Position numbers and translations under genes: made by a program. A stretch of DNA of 64,000 nucleotides from Amorphophallus konjac (taxonomy: Eukaryota; Streptophyta; Magnoliopsida; Alismatales; Araceae), in NCBI GenBank assembly GCA_022559845.1, contig CM040121.1, positions 509,248,566 to 509,312,565 on the forward strand, in the 5' to 3' direction. Numbering within the stretch: the stretch's first letter is position 1; each line of letters starts with the position of its first letter. This document shows positions 11,346 through 22,499 of the stretch, piece after piece. The notes beneath the pieces were generated by a model, which was not told where the DNA came from, searched no databases, and worked only from the letters and a program-made list of their open reading frames with translations.

Positions 11346-12676
11346 AGTCAAACCAGTAATGACTTGGTGGCGGGGTGCGCTTTCACTTGATCACGAAAGG
11401 AAATCCCCGGTTCAACATTTTACACACTACACAACCCTTCATCGGTCGGTTTCTTTCTTTTGCATAAGCACCGTTTCTCCTTTGGCCATGCTTCGGAAAG
11501 GGTGAAAGTCCTTGTTTTTCCTTCTCTCTCGGCTGAAAATAGGGGCAAATGGTGAATAAGGGGACGAGAACCAATCTAGACCCCCCCAATAAAAAGAGGT
11601 CTCAAATAGGGGCAGTCCATTATGACCTTATTCCGCAGAAGAACAAAAAAAGAAAGAAAGAAAAGAAAGAAAGTAATGAGAAAGAGGGGCAAAAATCAAG
11701 GCTAAAAGCTCACTCAAAGCCCGCAGCTCTCAAAAAAGTTTGAAAGTCCCCAAATAATAAAACTAGGCACGACAAGAGTAGCAGTACAGTTTCCCCGCGG
11801 GACGTTATGAGCCCGGTCGTATGCGTGCCTAGAGCGAAAGTAGGTTTGAGAATGGACATAAAGCCCCGGCGTAACAGACCAAATTCTTTGAAAAAAGGGG
11901 TGTCGTGAGAAGGACTCAAGCCCTAAAAACCTCTATACCTACCGTCAGCTTTCCTGCTAAATCTGTTTTATTTTCCAAGGAATGGATCCTACCCCTGGTA
12001 TGGCCTCGGTAGAGGCACCATCAAAGCAAGGTTAGCACCGGCCGTGGGCGGTCCTTTATATTGCACGTTGAGCCCAGGAGGCCCCTGGTGAGATGGGAGG
12101 TTCCCTGTCGTCAGGTCTAAGCTGGTTTCAAAACTCAAAAAAAAAATCAAATATTTCAAAACTCAAAAAATCAAATATTTCGAAACACAAAAAAATCCAA
12201 TATTTCATAATCCAAACAAAAAGTCAAATATGTTCAAAATCCAAGACAAAATCAAATATTTTGAAACCCAAACAAAAATCAGATATTTTCAAAACTTCGA
12301 AAAAAGATTTTTTTTGATTTGCATTCATAGCATCCATTGCATTCATTTGACATTTGTTATTTGCCTATTTGATAAGGGTTACCCCCTTGACCAAAGATCA
12401 AGAGCTGGTCATTTCCTAACTTGTTATAGGCAAGGGGTTAAGCCTAAAATAGATTTAATATGTTTTCTGTATGTGTATGTGTGTAGGGGAAGGTTGAAGC
12501 TTAAAAATGCAGGTGGCTCGTGACCATGTGAATGATAAAATCTTATCCTAACCTACACAATCACATCATAAACCAAACGAAACTCAAACTCAATCCAATC
12601 ATCAATTTTATTTATCTCATATATCAAGCTTTCTAAGCATAAATCTCAACATCATCATCATGAAAACAAAAGGAAA
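11346..12676 (+). other. T1 region between pol and antisense gene A
   Basis: No gene is recognised. The segment at 12130-12310 is a low-complexity array in which a unit close to TCAAATATTTCAAAACTCAA recurs with drifting spacing. Downstream are T-rich and A-rich stretches and the presumed 3' untranslated region shared by sense pol and antisense gene A. Confidence 0.5.
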
Positions 12677-13453
12677 TCACTCAGTCCTCCGCTGGGCATC
12701 CCCGCGAGGACGTTTCTCTCTCAGCTCTCTAACATAGGCCTGGCGCGTCGCCGGGATCTCAGCAACCTCTGCTAGTAGGGTCAGCACCCTGCTCACCTCC
12801 CACATGATCAAGGCACCCCTGACTGCCTGCTCATCCTCCTCTGTACCGATCCTCCTCACCTACAGTGCGGGAAGATGAGGTAGTGCTGGTAGAACAGTCC
12901 GGGGTAGTCCAACCTGTAGGTAGCACCGGTGCGGGCTGTACATCGCCAGTGCGGTGTCACTCACAAGCCTCAAGTCCAAGCCTGGCCACCTGGGAACTCT
13001 GACAATGGTGTCACGGAGGAAGCCCGGGCGCATCACAAACCGATCCAAGGGCAATCTGTTGATATACAGTCGCCATTCGTCTCTGGTCTTCATCTCAGCT
13101 GTCTTGCACTCTACCTGCGGAGAGAATCCGAACGCGTCACCAATGCAGAAGAGGGGATGGCTCCCGAAGATCCTGCTAGCCGAAGTGACATCCTCCCTAT
13201 AGATGAATTTCATCCTTACAACCCATCCAACACTCTAGAAGGATCATAGAGCCAAACAGAGGACCTCCTAAGGCTGCTGAAGTGAGGCCCTCGTACAAGT
13301 AAGCGAGGATGGCCTGGGAGATGGAAAGTCCCTGCCATAGGCCACTAATGGTACTAAGAAGGGGCATCTCTAGAACATGGTCAACTGAAGGAAACAAGAT
13401 GGCCCCGCACAAGCAAATGGACACAGCCGTAGCTATGGCTTCATCCCACCCAC
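12677..13453 (-). pseudogene. Gene A, C-terminal part: antisense PMD/DUF7745-like protein
   Basis: This is the C-terminal half of an antisense protein whose N-terminal half is at 21325-21988; the Sirevirus-like element separates them. After the insertion the frame resumes with CGWDEAIATAV, a hydrophobic helical block with a GAILFPS motif, then a frameshift near 13197-13213, a W-R-x-Y core, and a YSPHRCYLQVG segment like the closing motif of plant retrotransposon-associated DUF7745/aminotransferase-like proteins. An in-frame TAG separates a short charged tail (12677-12859). Family membership rests on motif resemblance from memory. Function is unknown; related PMD proteins act in silencing or are carried by transposons. 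Confidence 0.6.
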
Positions 13454-13458
13454 ACTTG
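13454..13458. repeat. Target-site duplication of the Sirevirus-like element (left; right copy 21320-21324)
   Basis: ACTTG precedes the 5' LTR and TCTTG follows the 3' LTR, so four of five bases match. On the minus strand the original CAAGT is preserved at this end and the other end has mutated to CAAGA. Confidence 0.8.
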
Positions 13459-13587
13459 TGTTGTGCCCCTGTGATTTTGATGATAGCAAACACTATGAGT
13501 CAGCATTGCATATCATGAAACATCTCTGTCTAAATGAAAGTCCTCATGCATATAGGAAGGCAGTGCAAGTGTCTCTCATGCATTTAA

Positions 13588-14375
13588 AGTCTGTACATCG
13601 TCTGCTCTCCATGCATATGCTTAGTCTGTACAGCCAGTGCATTCCTTGATTTAAAGTCTGTACAGCCCATGCTCAGGTTAAGTCTATACAGGGTCTTATT
13701 GCATCGTGTGCTTCAAGCACTTCCACGAAGTCTGCACATTCTTCACTTAAAGTCTGAACATGGTTGTCTTGATGACTTAGCAAGTCTACACATTCTTCGA
13801 ATGGCATCAATTAAAGTCTGTACATCGTCTGCCCGCACACACAAGTCTATACATTCAAATGGCATGTCCATGCATATGCAAAGTTAGTGTCTCATGTTAA
13901 GATCCGTCTCACTTAGCGTCTCATGTTGTGTCTCAACATACCCAGCGTCTCATGTTGTGTCTCACATAGTGCTTCATGTCTGTACATCGTCTTGTACATT
14001 GCACACAAAGTCTATACATTCGTTGTGTCTTGTGCATGCATCATTTAAAGTCTGTACAACCTTCATTGGCACATTCACTCAAAGTCTGTACAGCCCGTGT
14101 TCGCAAGATCAAGTCTGTACAGCCCGTGTTCATAGCATACACAAAGTCTACACATTCCTTGCTGTTAAGTCCATACACTATGCATTTGTGCATCGTTCAG
14201 AACACAAGTCTGTACATTCTTCAAATGGCATTACTCACTATCAAGTCTGTACATCCACCAGCTGAACTGAGCAAGTCTATACATTGCCTTGCTGCATTGC
14301 ACGCGTTCAAAGTCTATACATTACTGTCGCATGCACTCTAAGTCTATACACTCCCTTGTGACATGTCTATACATC
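13588..14375 (+). repeat. AAGTCTGTACA motif array in U3
   Basis: About 22 copies of AAGTCT(G/A)(T/C/A)ACA occur at intervals of roughly 20-50 bases with unrelated spacers. Many contain the palindrome TGTACA. A sub-block at 13891-13975 repeats GTCTCATGTT instead. The same array is present in the 3' LTR (19487-20280). Confidence 0.85.
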
Positions 14376-14593
14376 GGCTGTTTCATACATACTACGTGCA
14401 ATCTCTTTACATCCTGTATAACTGTCTGAAGAACACTTTATGATTGATGCCCTGGCAGGTGCGATTTCGTGGAGGTTAATAAGGGAACGTGATCCGAGGC
14501 TAGAAGGGCTGACTGGATGATGACACGTGGAGGAACCTTCTGGACGGGAAGGCGTGGGAATCACACGCCTAGTGTTGCTCCTGCTGGAACTGC

Positions 14594-14601
14594 TATATAA
14601 A
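14594..14601 (+). promoter_or_regulatory. TATA box of the 5' LTR
   Basis: TATATAAA followed by GAGG and a purine-rich leader; the same element is in the 3' LTR at 20492-20499. It is the likely promoter for the element's RNA, with transcription starting about 30 bases downstream. Confidence 0.7.
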
Positions 14602-14939
14602 GAGGACTTCTCCATCTGGAGAAGACTGGTCGTGATCGAAGCAGAAGGGGCAGAAGCAGAGAGATAGCCTGCACGATCCAGAAGAAGAAAAAGAGTGAAG
14701 AAGAGAAAGAGAGAAGAAGCAGCAGAGAAAGAAGAGAAAGAGAGAAGAAGCAGAAGAGAGAGAGAGAGAGAAGGAGTTCGTGGAGAAGAAATCAGAAATC
14801 CTTGAAGATCTATCCTCTGGCATTTGGATCAAATCCAAGCCAGACCTGCTCCTTTGAGAGCTATATAATTTGTGCTTCGTTTTCAGCTTTTCGTTGCTGC
14901 ATTCTCTTGTTTTCTATTTTACCTTTCTTCAAGCTATTT

Positions 14940-15215
14940 GCCAGCAATGTAAGCTGTGATGCACAGCGGCGAGGTGGATACCTCAGACGGCTAAGCTGTA
15001 TTGCCCAGTGGAGCAAGCTGTGAGGCTCAGCACAAGCTGTTAGGCAGCGGATGGCTAAGCTATATTGCCCAGCGGAGCAAGCTGTGAGGCTCAGCGCAAG
15101 TTGTTAGGCAGCGGATGGCTAAGCTGTATTGCCCAGCGGAAGCAAGCTGTGATGCTCAGCGGTTATAGGCAAGCTGTGAGGCCCAGCTGTTCAAGCTGTT
15201 AGTCAGCGGAATCCA
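14940..15215 (+). repeat. U5 repeats with CAAGCTGT...CAGCGG core
   Basis: Units of about 60 bases alternate CAAGCTGTGAGGCTCAGC with TAAGCTGTATTGCCCAGCGG. The 5' LTR has one unit more than the 3' LTR (20840-21055), which explains most of their length difference. Confidence 0.75.
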
Positions 15216-15490
15216 CACTCTAGTTGGAGTGTGGGGTGGACGTAGGTCTGGAGGACCGAACCACCTAAAAACTCCTCTGTGCAGTGGTTTGATTTGTTTA
15301 ATTCTGCTTCCGCTAGATGAATGTTTAGGCGCGCTATACATATTTGCTCATTGGTTCAAAAAAGAATTTGATTAGTTCGTCAGATTGTCTAGTTTTGTCT
15401 AGTTAGCGTTCTAGATTCTTAATTGAGCGAAATTTTTAAGGGAGGGATTCATTCACCCCCCTCTGAATCCAACGCACCGAACCCAACAAT

Positions 15491-15502
15491 TGGTATCAGT
15501 GC
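15491..15502 (+). other. Primer-binding site, tRNA-iMet type
   Basis: TGGTATCAGTGC matches the initiator tRNA-Met primer sequence TGGTATCAGAGC at 11 of 12 positions and lies 14 bases after the LTR end. Confidence 0.85.
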
Positions 15503-15625
15503 GGGTGTCTGCATAGAAGGTCCAACGACCTGCAGATCCAATCCTGCTATATTTGGTGCTATTTCGCTTCTAATACATTTCTTGTCAATTGTTCTGTGCG
15601 CTGAATCTGTTTGCCATCTGTCTAA

Positions 15626-16819
15626 ATGGCTCGTCCTCTGGTTTATGATGGTTCTAACTTCAATAGTTGGCTAGGAGGCCTATGTGTGTACGTAGACTCC
15701 ATTGATCCCAAACTATGGAGTCTACTATCTAAAGGCCCATACCAATTACCTCATGATGAGACCAAGTGGTCTAGAGAGGACAGAATAAAGAACCGTGATA
15801 ATGGCATAGTTCTTAATATCTTGAGAGCTACGATTAATACTGATATATATCCTTTTGCTCTCATGTGCACTTCTGGAAAAGAGATATATGACAGAGTCAT
15901 TTCTACTCATAAAAACCATGAGGACAGCTGCATGATGGCCAACCAGAATGTTCATAACTCTGATCAACAGCGAGAGGATCAATGCTTGATGGCAAACCGG
16001 GGAAATGATGATGAGGAAGCCTCATCCAAGGTAAGCTCTGGATCCGAAGAGATTTCAATTGATGATTTATGGAATATCAATGAAGAACTTACTGAAAGAT
16101 GTAGAAAATTAAAATCTGAGAATAAAAGGTTGAAAAAGAAATATGATCAGATAAATCTGAAAGCTCCTTGTGAAAACTGTTCAAAACTGAAAGAATCCTT
16201 TGATGCATGCCTGATGGATGTTTGTAAACATAAGGAACAGAATACTTTAATGGTAATTAAAAATGATGAACTTACTGCCAAGATTTCTGAACTAGAAGAT
16301 AAGCTAAATTCATTAGGAAATGATCAAATCCTGACTAATGAACTAGTTCAGAATGAACAAATAAGGAAGGAGAGTGAAGAGCTGAAGCTGCTGAATTCTG
16401 CTATGTCTGAGAGGCTTTTAATGCTTGAAAAAGGGAAGAGTTCAATTAAAAATGAATGTGAGAGAGTGAGTACATTAATGGAAGAGATAGACAGCTACAA
16501 AACTGTCAATACTATGCTTAATGAAAGGATGACAAACTCTGAACTGCTCATCTCTTCTCTTAGGAATGAGATTTTGGATTTGAATAAGTCTTTGTCTGAT
16601 TCTGCTAATCAAGAGAATAAGAAAATAAAACAGAACAGGAAAGTATTAAAAAAGAATGATAACAATCATCATGCTAAGAAAGTTCAGGCCAACAAATCTA
16701 TTGTCAAGAATGTCAAATATTTTTACTGTGGAAAGTTTGGCCATGAGATGGCTGATTGTTTTGTGATGAGGAAGGATGATCTGAGACTTAATAGAATTCA
16801 TGCTAGAATTCTAATATGA
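15626..16819 (+). CDS. gag: Copia-type gag with coiled coil, first zinc knuckle
   Basis: A 397-residue frame. Residues 1-95 have the Copia gag (UBN2-like) fold pattern: a start with FDG-like YDGSNFNSW, LW in the middle, and a KEIYDRV segment. Residues 100-150 are acidic; 150-330 form a long Glu/Lys/Leu coiled coil. Residues 330-365 are basic, and a knuckle with spacing x-x2-C-x4-H-x4-C follows at about 368-379, with Tyr in place of the first Cys. The frame ends at a TGA, but the knuckle region continues in another frame (next feature), so a frameshift near 16790-16820 has split the original protein. It would build the particle and bind RNA. Confidence 0.85.
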   Translation: MARPLVYDGSNFNSWLGGLCVYVDSIDPKLWSLLSKGPYQLPHDETKWSREDRIKNRDNGIVLNILRATINTDIYPFALMCTSGKEIYDRVISTHKNHEDSCMMANQNVHNSDQQREDQCLMANRGNDDEEASSKVSSGSEEISIDDLWNINEELTERCRKLKSENKRLKKKYDQINLKAPCENCSKLKESFDACLMDVCKHKEQNTLMVIKNDELTAKISELEDKLNSLGNDQILTNELVQNEQIRKESEELKLLNSAMSERLLMLEKGKSSIKNECERVSTLMEEIDSYKTVNTMLNERMTNSELLISSLRNEILDLNKSLSDSANQENKKIKQNRKVLKKNDNNHHAKKVQANKSIVKNVKYFYCGKFGHEMADCFVMRKDDLRLNRIHARILI

Positions 16820-16822
16820 AGA

Positions 16823-17625
16823 AACCCTCTTCTGTTCAAACCAAAAGGCCTCAATGCTTTTATTGTCATAAAGTAGGTCATCTCATGCGTGAATGTAGGC
16901 TAAGGGAAATAGATGACATGTCTGCTATTGGAATGCATGATAAACTGTTCCATGCTAAAAATCATGCATCTCATAAAAAGAAGCTTTAATGTTTTCATTG
17001 TGGAAAATTGGGCCATATTGTTACAAATTGTTGGCATGCTAAGGGAAGAACACTTAACTCCAAACCTGCTAAAATCCCAGCAAAAGGACATGCATTTTAT
17101 GAGAATTTTGACAGAATGAATTCTTCATATTTTGAATGTGGAAAACATGGCCATACAGTCAAGGACTGCTGGCACGCTCAGGGAAAGAAATCTAACTCTG
17201 AATTTGTTAAATTCCCTGTAAACGGAAATGATTTTGGTTACAATAGATTTCTTGTAAACAATGCTTCTCATGGAAATATTCTTGTTTCAAAAGTTCAGCA
17301 TATTACATGCTTTAGCTGTGGAAAGCCAGACCATAGAGCTGTTAACTGTTGGCTGGCTGGTTATGAAAAGAAAAATTTCCATGTCAATAACAGAATTAAT
17401 CATGTTCACTCACACCAAGTTCATGCCAATGCTAATGTATACAAGGAGAATATGAAATCTGTTATCTCTTGTTATTATTGTGGGCAAGTAGGGCATTCTA
17501 TGCATAATTGTCATATCATGTGTTGTGATGATAAACAAGCTAAAAATTTGTTGAGAAAACCTGCTAGGAGTGTCACTGTTAATTCAGGACCCAAGACTTC
17601 TTGGGTACCTGCTTGTGTGAAATGA
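16823..17625 (+). pseudogene. Continuation of gag: five more CCHC-type zinc knuckles
   Basis: Shifted in frame relative to the upstream gag, with an in-frame TAA at 16987-16989. Knuckles start near 16855 (CFYCHKVGHLMREC), 16990 (CFHCGKLGHIVTNC), 17131 (first Cys replaced by Tyr), 17308 (CFSCGKPDHRAVNC) and 17470 (CYYCGQVGHSMHNC), separated by 30-50 basic, Asn/His-rich residues. With the one upstream this makes six. The frame ends shortly after GPKTSWVP, the usual lead-in to protease in Sirevirus-type Copia polyproteins; no protease follows. Confidence 0.82.
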
Positions 17626-19357
17626 TTCAGCTGTTGCAGGTGTGCCTTGGGGCTGAGGAATAAAGAGGGGTAAATAAACCAAGGCACCATAGTATGAAAC
17701 CCCAATTTCTTGAAGTTGTCAGGTAATACTTGCACTCTTCACATGCGGTTAATTGAATTCCTTAGTAATCTATTTTTAACTGCATATCATCAAATTTGAA
17801 AAATCTGAAAAGAAATGACTCATTGCATAGCATATTGTTGTATCATGGTGTCAGGGGGAGCTGAGAGTTCAGTTCAATACATTGAATCCTTTTCACTTCT
17901 CTTCGTCCCCACTCAATTCACTCATATTCTTTGACATCAGATGCTCTTGGACCTTAATACCTATTGCTATCATTTCCCTATCACCTTCACTGAACAACAG
18001 TATTGCTTCTGGTTTAGTACATTGAGCTGTGGTTATTGCAATTTTTCATTTATAAGAATCACACTTGCAAATTGAAAGGAACTAAAGGTTTAACCTTTAT
18101 AAATTGAAGAGTTAAGTGTCTGTACTTCAGAACTTGAAATAAAAGAAAACTGTTATAGCTCTTAATCTCTGTCTCATGGTTAAAATAGAAAAAGTTTTTT
18201 TAATGCCTGAACGTGTTAAACTGGTAATGTCTCGGAAAGGTGAATAAGAGTGTGTACTGTTTTTAAACAATCACTCTAAAAGAAATTAGGGCAGCAGTAA
18301 ATAAGATCATCAATGTAAAGAACTGAACATTGTGACAGAGCAATGGCTGAATTACACTGAGAAACTGTGATCTCCTCCAAAGAAGCAGGAGAATTCATAA
18401 GTCATGAAGTGCTTCAGGCTATCTCTGTTCATAGGGTCAAATCTATAGGGGGAGTCTTCACCAAGTAACTGGGGGTACTGGCCTCTGATCAAGGTGTACC
18501 CTTAATGTCAAAGGTGAAAATTGTTCCTTGTAGATCTTGATCTGAAATAGATCTAGTAGTTTATGCCTAGTAACTGGGGGTACCTGCCTCTGATCAAGGT
18601 GTACACCTAATGTCAACAGCATAAATGCCACTGATCTATTCACTTAGCTCACTTTCTGAAAATTAAAAGGTGAAAAATAAACTGTTGTAACCCTTTGAAA
18701 TCAAAAGTCATTGAGTGTAAATTATTTTTCTTAATACATATTCAAGTTGCCTTTCTTGAACTTTCATGTTTAATCACAAAGGGTATTGTTTCTGACTTAT
18801 CTTTTAAAATCATGTGCCTTAGATTCATTGCTATAAATGGAGTCTATAACTCTTTTTCTGTGGTCAGCTGCTTTACTCTATCTTTATCACTGTTAAACAT
18901 GAATTCTTTCAAGACTGTATATTGCTGACTCTTATGCTTTAACAGTTGTCTATAATCATGCTCATTTTCTGAACCAATGCTTCAGCTATTGTGTAGTGAC
19001 CCCTTACCTTATTCATGTTCTTTCCCTCCTATCTTCTCTACCTTTTGATTATGTCATAAGAGGAGATGTGTTTCATCCGTCCATATTCCTTTCTCAAAGG
19101 AGAAGAAATAATTCAGGGGGAGAATAGGTTGTTCTAAGGGAAATCTGCATGTATACTGCATTTAGCATTCATGTTGAGCCATTAAGGGAGAGAGAGCCTT
19201 TCATGACTTAGTCAAAGGGGGAGAGTTTCATTCAATCATTGCATGCATATTTCTATTTCTCATCTCAAACTATTTTTTTGATGAAGTCAAAGGGGGAGAA
19301 TAGTTTGACATGAGTCAGTGTGACTCATAGTGTTGCCATCATCAAAAAGGGAGAGAT
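17626..19357 (+). other. Non-coding internal region with repeated polypurine tracts
   Basis: No coding domain; this is where pol would lie in an autonomous relative. A 48-base segment with AGTAACTGGGGGTAC is repeated imperfectly at about 18463 and 18569. Purine tracts at 19111, 19182, 19213 and 19286 precede the terminal tract AAAAAGGGAGAGA at 19345-19357, directly before the 3' LTR. Confidence 0.7.
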
Positions 19358-21319
19358 TGTTGTGCCCCTGTGATTTTGATGATAGCAAACACTATAAGTC
19401 AGCATTGCATATCATGAAACATCTCTATCTAAATGAAAGTCCTCATGCATATAGGAAGGCAGTGCAAGTGTCTCTCATGCATTTAAAGTCTGTACATCGT
19501 CTGCTCTCCATGCATATGCTTAGTCTGTACAACCAGTGCATCCCTTGATTTAAAGTCTGTACAGCCCATGCTCAGGTTAATTCTGTACAGGGTCTTGTTG
19601 CATCGTGTGCTTTAAGCACTTCCACGAAGTCTGCACATTCTTCACTTAAAGTCTGAACATGGTTGTCTTAATGACTTAGCAAGTTTATACATTCTTTGGA
19701 TGGCATCAATTAAAGTCTGTACATCGTCTGCCCGCACACACAAGTCTATACATTCAAATGGCATGTCCATGCATATGCAAAGTTAGCGTCTCATGTTAAG
19801 ATCCGTCTCACTTAGCGTCTCATGTTGTGTCTCAACATACCCAACGTCTCATGTTGTGTCTCACATAGCGCTTCATGTCTGTACATCGTCTTGTACATTG
19901 CACACAAAGTATATACATTCGTTGTGTCTTGTGCATGCATCATTTAAAGTCTGTACAACCTTCATTGGCACATTCACTCAAAGTCTGTACAGCCCGTGTT
20001 TGCAAGATCAAGTCTGTACAGCCCGTGTTCATAGCATACACAAAGTCTACACATTCCTTGCTGTTAAGTCCATACACTATGCATTTGTGCATCGTTCAGA
20101 ACACAAGTCTGTACATTCTTCAAATGGCATTACTCACTATCAAGTCTGTACATCCACCAGCTGAACTGAGCAAGTCTATACATTGCCTTGCTGCATTGCA
20201 CGCGTTCAAAGTCTATACATTGCTACACATGCACTCTAAGTCTATACACTCCCTTGTGACATGTCTATACATCGGCTATTTCATACATACTACGTGCAAT
20301 CTCTTTACATCCTATATAACTGTCTAAAGAACACTTTATGATTGATGCCCTGGCAGGTGCTATTTTGTGGAGGTTAATAAGGGCACGTGATCCGAGGCTG
20401 GAAGGGCTGACTGGATGATGACACGTGGAGGAACCTTCTGGACGGGAAGGCGTGGGAATCACACGCCCAGTGTTGCTCCTGCTGGAACTGCTATATAAAG
20501 AGGACTTCTCCATCTGAAGAAGATTGATCATGATCGAAGCAGAAGGGGCAGATGCAGAGAGATAGCCTGCACGATCTAGAAGAAGAAAAAGAGTGAAGAA
20601 GAGAAAGAGAGAAGAAGCAGCAGAGAAAGAAGAGAAAGAGAGAAGAAGCAGAAGAGAAAGAAGAGAGAGAGAGAGAGAAGGAGTTCGTGGAGAAGAAATC
20701 AGAAATCCTTGAAGATTTGTCCTCTGGCATTTGGATCAAATTCAAGCCAGACCTGCTCCTTTGAGAGCTATATAATTTGTGCTTCATTTTCAACTTTTCG
20801 TTGTTGCACTCTCTTATTTTCTATTTTACCTTTCTTCAAGCTGTTTGCCAGTAGTGCAAGCTGTGATGCACAGTGGCGAGGTGGATACCTCAGACGACTA
20901 AGCTGTATTGCCCAGCGGAGCAACCTGTGAGGCTCAGCATAAGCTGTTAGGCAGCGGATGGCTAAGCCGTATTGCCCAGCGGAAGCAAGCTGTGATGCTT
21001 AGCTGTTGTAGGCAAGCTGTGTGGCCCAGCTGTTCAAGCTGTTAGTCAGCGGAATCCACACTCTAGTTGGAGTGTGGGGTGGACGTAGGTCTGGAGGACC
21101 GAACCACCTAAAAACTCCTCTGTGCAGTGGTTTGATTTGTTTAATTCTGCTTCCGCTAGATGAATGTTTAGGCGCACTATACATATTTGCTCATTGGTTC
21201 AAAAGAGAATTTGATTAGTTCTTCAGATTGTCTAGTTTTGTCTAGTTAGCGTTCTAGATTCTTAATTGAGCAAAATTTTTAAGGGAGGGATTCATTCACC
21301 CCCCTCTGAATCCAACGCA
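19358..21319 (+). repeat. 3' LTR of the Sirevirus-like element
   Basis: 1962 bp, the same TG and CA ends as the 5' LTR and closely similar throughout. It contains the AAGTCTGTACA array, a TATA box at 20492-20499 and one U5 unit fewer. It is followed by TCTTG and then gene A sequence on the minus strand. Confidence 0.92.
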
Positions 21320-21324
21320 TCTTG

Positions 21325-21988
21325 CAATGCTCTACTACCCACTGGCTAAGAGGAAGGAGGTGAATCTGACGTGGGCCTATGAAGGTATGGACCTCCCTGC
21401 TATCTAGTATGAACCCTCCCAAGATGAGTCTAGGATCTATGGGGGCAACAGTATGACACACTAAGTCTTCCCCTCCCACATGGGACCTGGGTAGAGAGAA
21501 GTAGGTCTCCACCTCCTCTAGTAGGATAGTGGCCTCGAATGATGGGAAGATGAATGTATGGGTTTGAGGATGCCAAATTTCAACTAAGGCTGAGATGCTA
21601 TGCCAATCAAGGGAAAGCTTTGGGTAGTTCTGACCTAACACTAGGAGAGGTCGTAAGTGCCAAGATCTCAGGATGGATGTCACTCCTAGGGGCAAGGCGC
21701 GGACCATGGGAGCCAACCACTTCAAGGTAGAGTACCGTCTCACGCCAGGAAGAAGCTGAGGTTGGAAGAAAAGAGATGGAAGAAAAGAGAAGAAGGAGAA
21801 GCATGTAAGTAGATGAAAGAGAATTGAATTGAATGAAATCATGATTAACTTACCTCTCTCAGAGGGCTCGAGCTCAGATGTCATGGGATCGCGGTCAGTC
21901 GTTGGAGCACTTCCCGCTCTTTCCTGGCCGGCTTTGGCCCTTTAAAAGATGCTCCCTCCATGGAACTCCCCTCTAGGGCCCTCTTCAT
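21325..21988 (-). pseudogene. Gene A, N-terminal part: antisense PMD/DUF7745-like protein
   Basis: The minus-strand start is the ATG at 21988, because it is in frame with the rest after splicing. Exon 1 is 21988-21854 with a GTAAG donor; the intron is 21853-21756, ending in a pyrimidine tract and CAG; exon 2 starts at 21755. An in-frame TGA at 21883-21881 interrupts exon 1 and fits a CGA-to-TGA change. Exon 2 has a WLAPMV start and the pattern L-x2-ALVEIWHP...THTF.FP...E..TYFSLPR, characteristic of PMD/DUF7745-like proteins. It runs in frame into the Sirevirus insertion and resumes at 13453. It is antisense to T1 gag-pol. Confidence 0.65.
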
Positions 21989-22139
21989 GATGGTTTGGTG
22001 GTGAATATCAAAGATTTCAAGGCTTAGAAGGAGGAGGATGTGTGAACTATGAATTTAGGCCCCCCTCCTACTTATAGGGCTTGTTAGGAAGCCTAGGCCT
22101 CTTGAGATTGTGTTGGATAAGTCTAGGACGGGTTAAGAT

Positions 22140-22480
22140 GAGGTTTGGATAGGTTCAAAGCGATTTACCCTCGGGTTGAGGGCTCTCCAGGAGAGTCCCC
22201 TTTGAGTTCGCAGGGTACCCCATTGGACGGTCTTACGATAGACCGCCCATCTCTTTGAGCGGTCTATAGCGGACCGTTCATCATCCTCCAAAGAACTCAA
22301 GGGCAAGAATTTAGGTGGCCTTACCAAGACCGTTCTTCTTATTACGCGGTTTATGTTAAACCGTTCAGCACTCAGCACGGTTAATGTAAAACCGTTCGTT
22401 TCTCCTTGGAATGGTCTATTATGGACCGTGTATTGCTTTGAGCGGCTCACTGAGAACCGTTCATCTGATGTGAAGCCCTT
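22140..22480. repeat. Hairpin-unit array between genes A and B
   Basis: At least five short imperfect inverted repeats of 20-27 bases follow one another, for example ACGGTCTTACGATAGACCGC at 22227-22246 and a CGGTC/GGACCG stem at 22259-22278. Most are followed by CATC or TTCA. The 22227 unit is the exact reverse complement of the unit at 42470-42489 in the T1 LTR. Confidence 0.8.
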
Positions 22481-22499
22481 TGTCAACCTGTCCAGCTAA

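Larger units (their letters stand above)
13459..15476 (+). repeat. 5' LTR of the Sirevirus-like element
   Basis: It begins TGTTGTGCCCC and ends CCAACGCA. It is 2018 bp, 56 bp longer than the 3' LTR, mainly because it has one more copy of an approximately 60-bp unit near 14990-15150. U3 is packed with AAGTCTGTACA-type motifs (13588-14375). A TATA box is at 14594-14601, followed by a purine-rich leader. Confidence 0.92.
13459..21319 (+). mobile_element. Non-autonomous Sirevirus-like Copia element (gag only)
   Basis: A 7861-bp element with two LTRs (13459-15476 and 19358-21319), a tRNA-iMet primer site, a Copia-type gag with many zinc knuckles, and a terminal polypurine tract. It has no protease, integrase, RT or RNase H. 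The coding region stops after a GPKTSWVP motif, where Sirevirus/Copia gag normally gives way to protease. Several purine-rich copies of the polypurine tract before the 3' LTR (19111, 19182, 19213, 19286, 19344) are a Sirevirus trait. It would need pol proteins from an autonomous relative. It is inserted in gene A. Confidence 0.85.

Noticed and set aside
13588..14375. CRISPR-like array (short repeats with variable spacers)
   Set aside because: Cores are only about 11 bases, spacers are irregular, no cas genes are present, and the array lies in U3 of a plant LTR element.
15477..19357. Full autonomous Copia element
   Set aside because: No protease, integrase, RT or RNase H motif is found in any frame between the LTRs.
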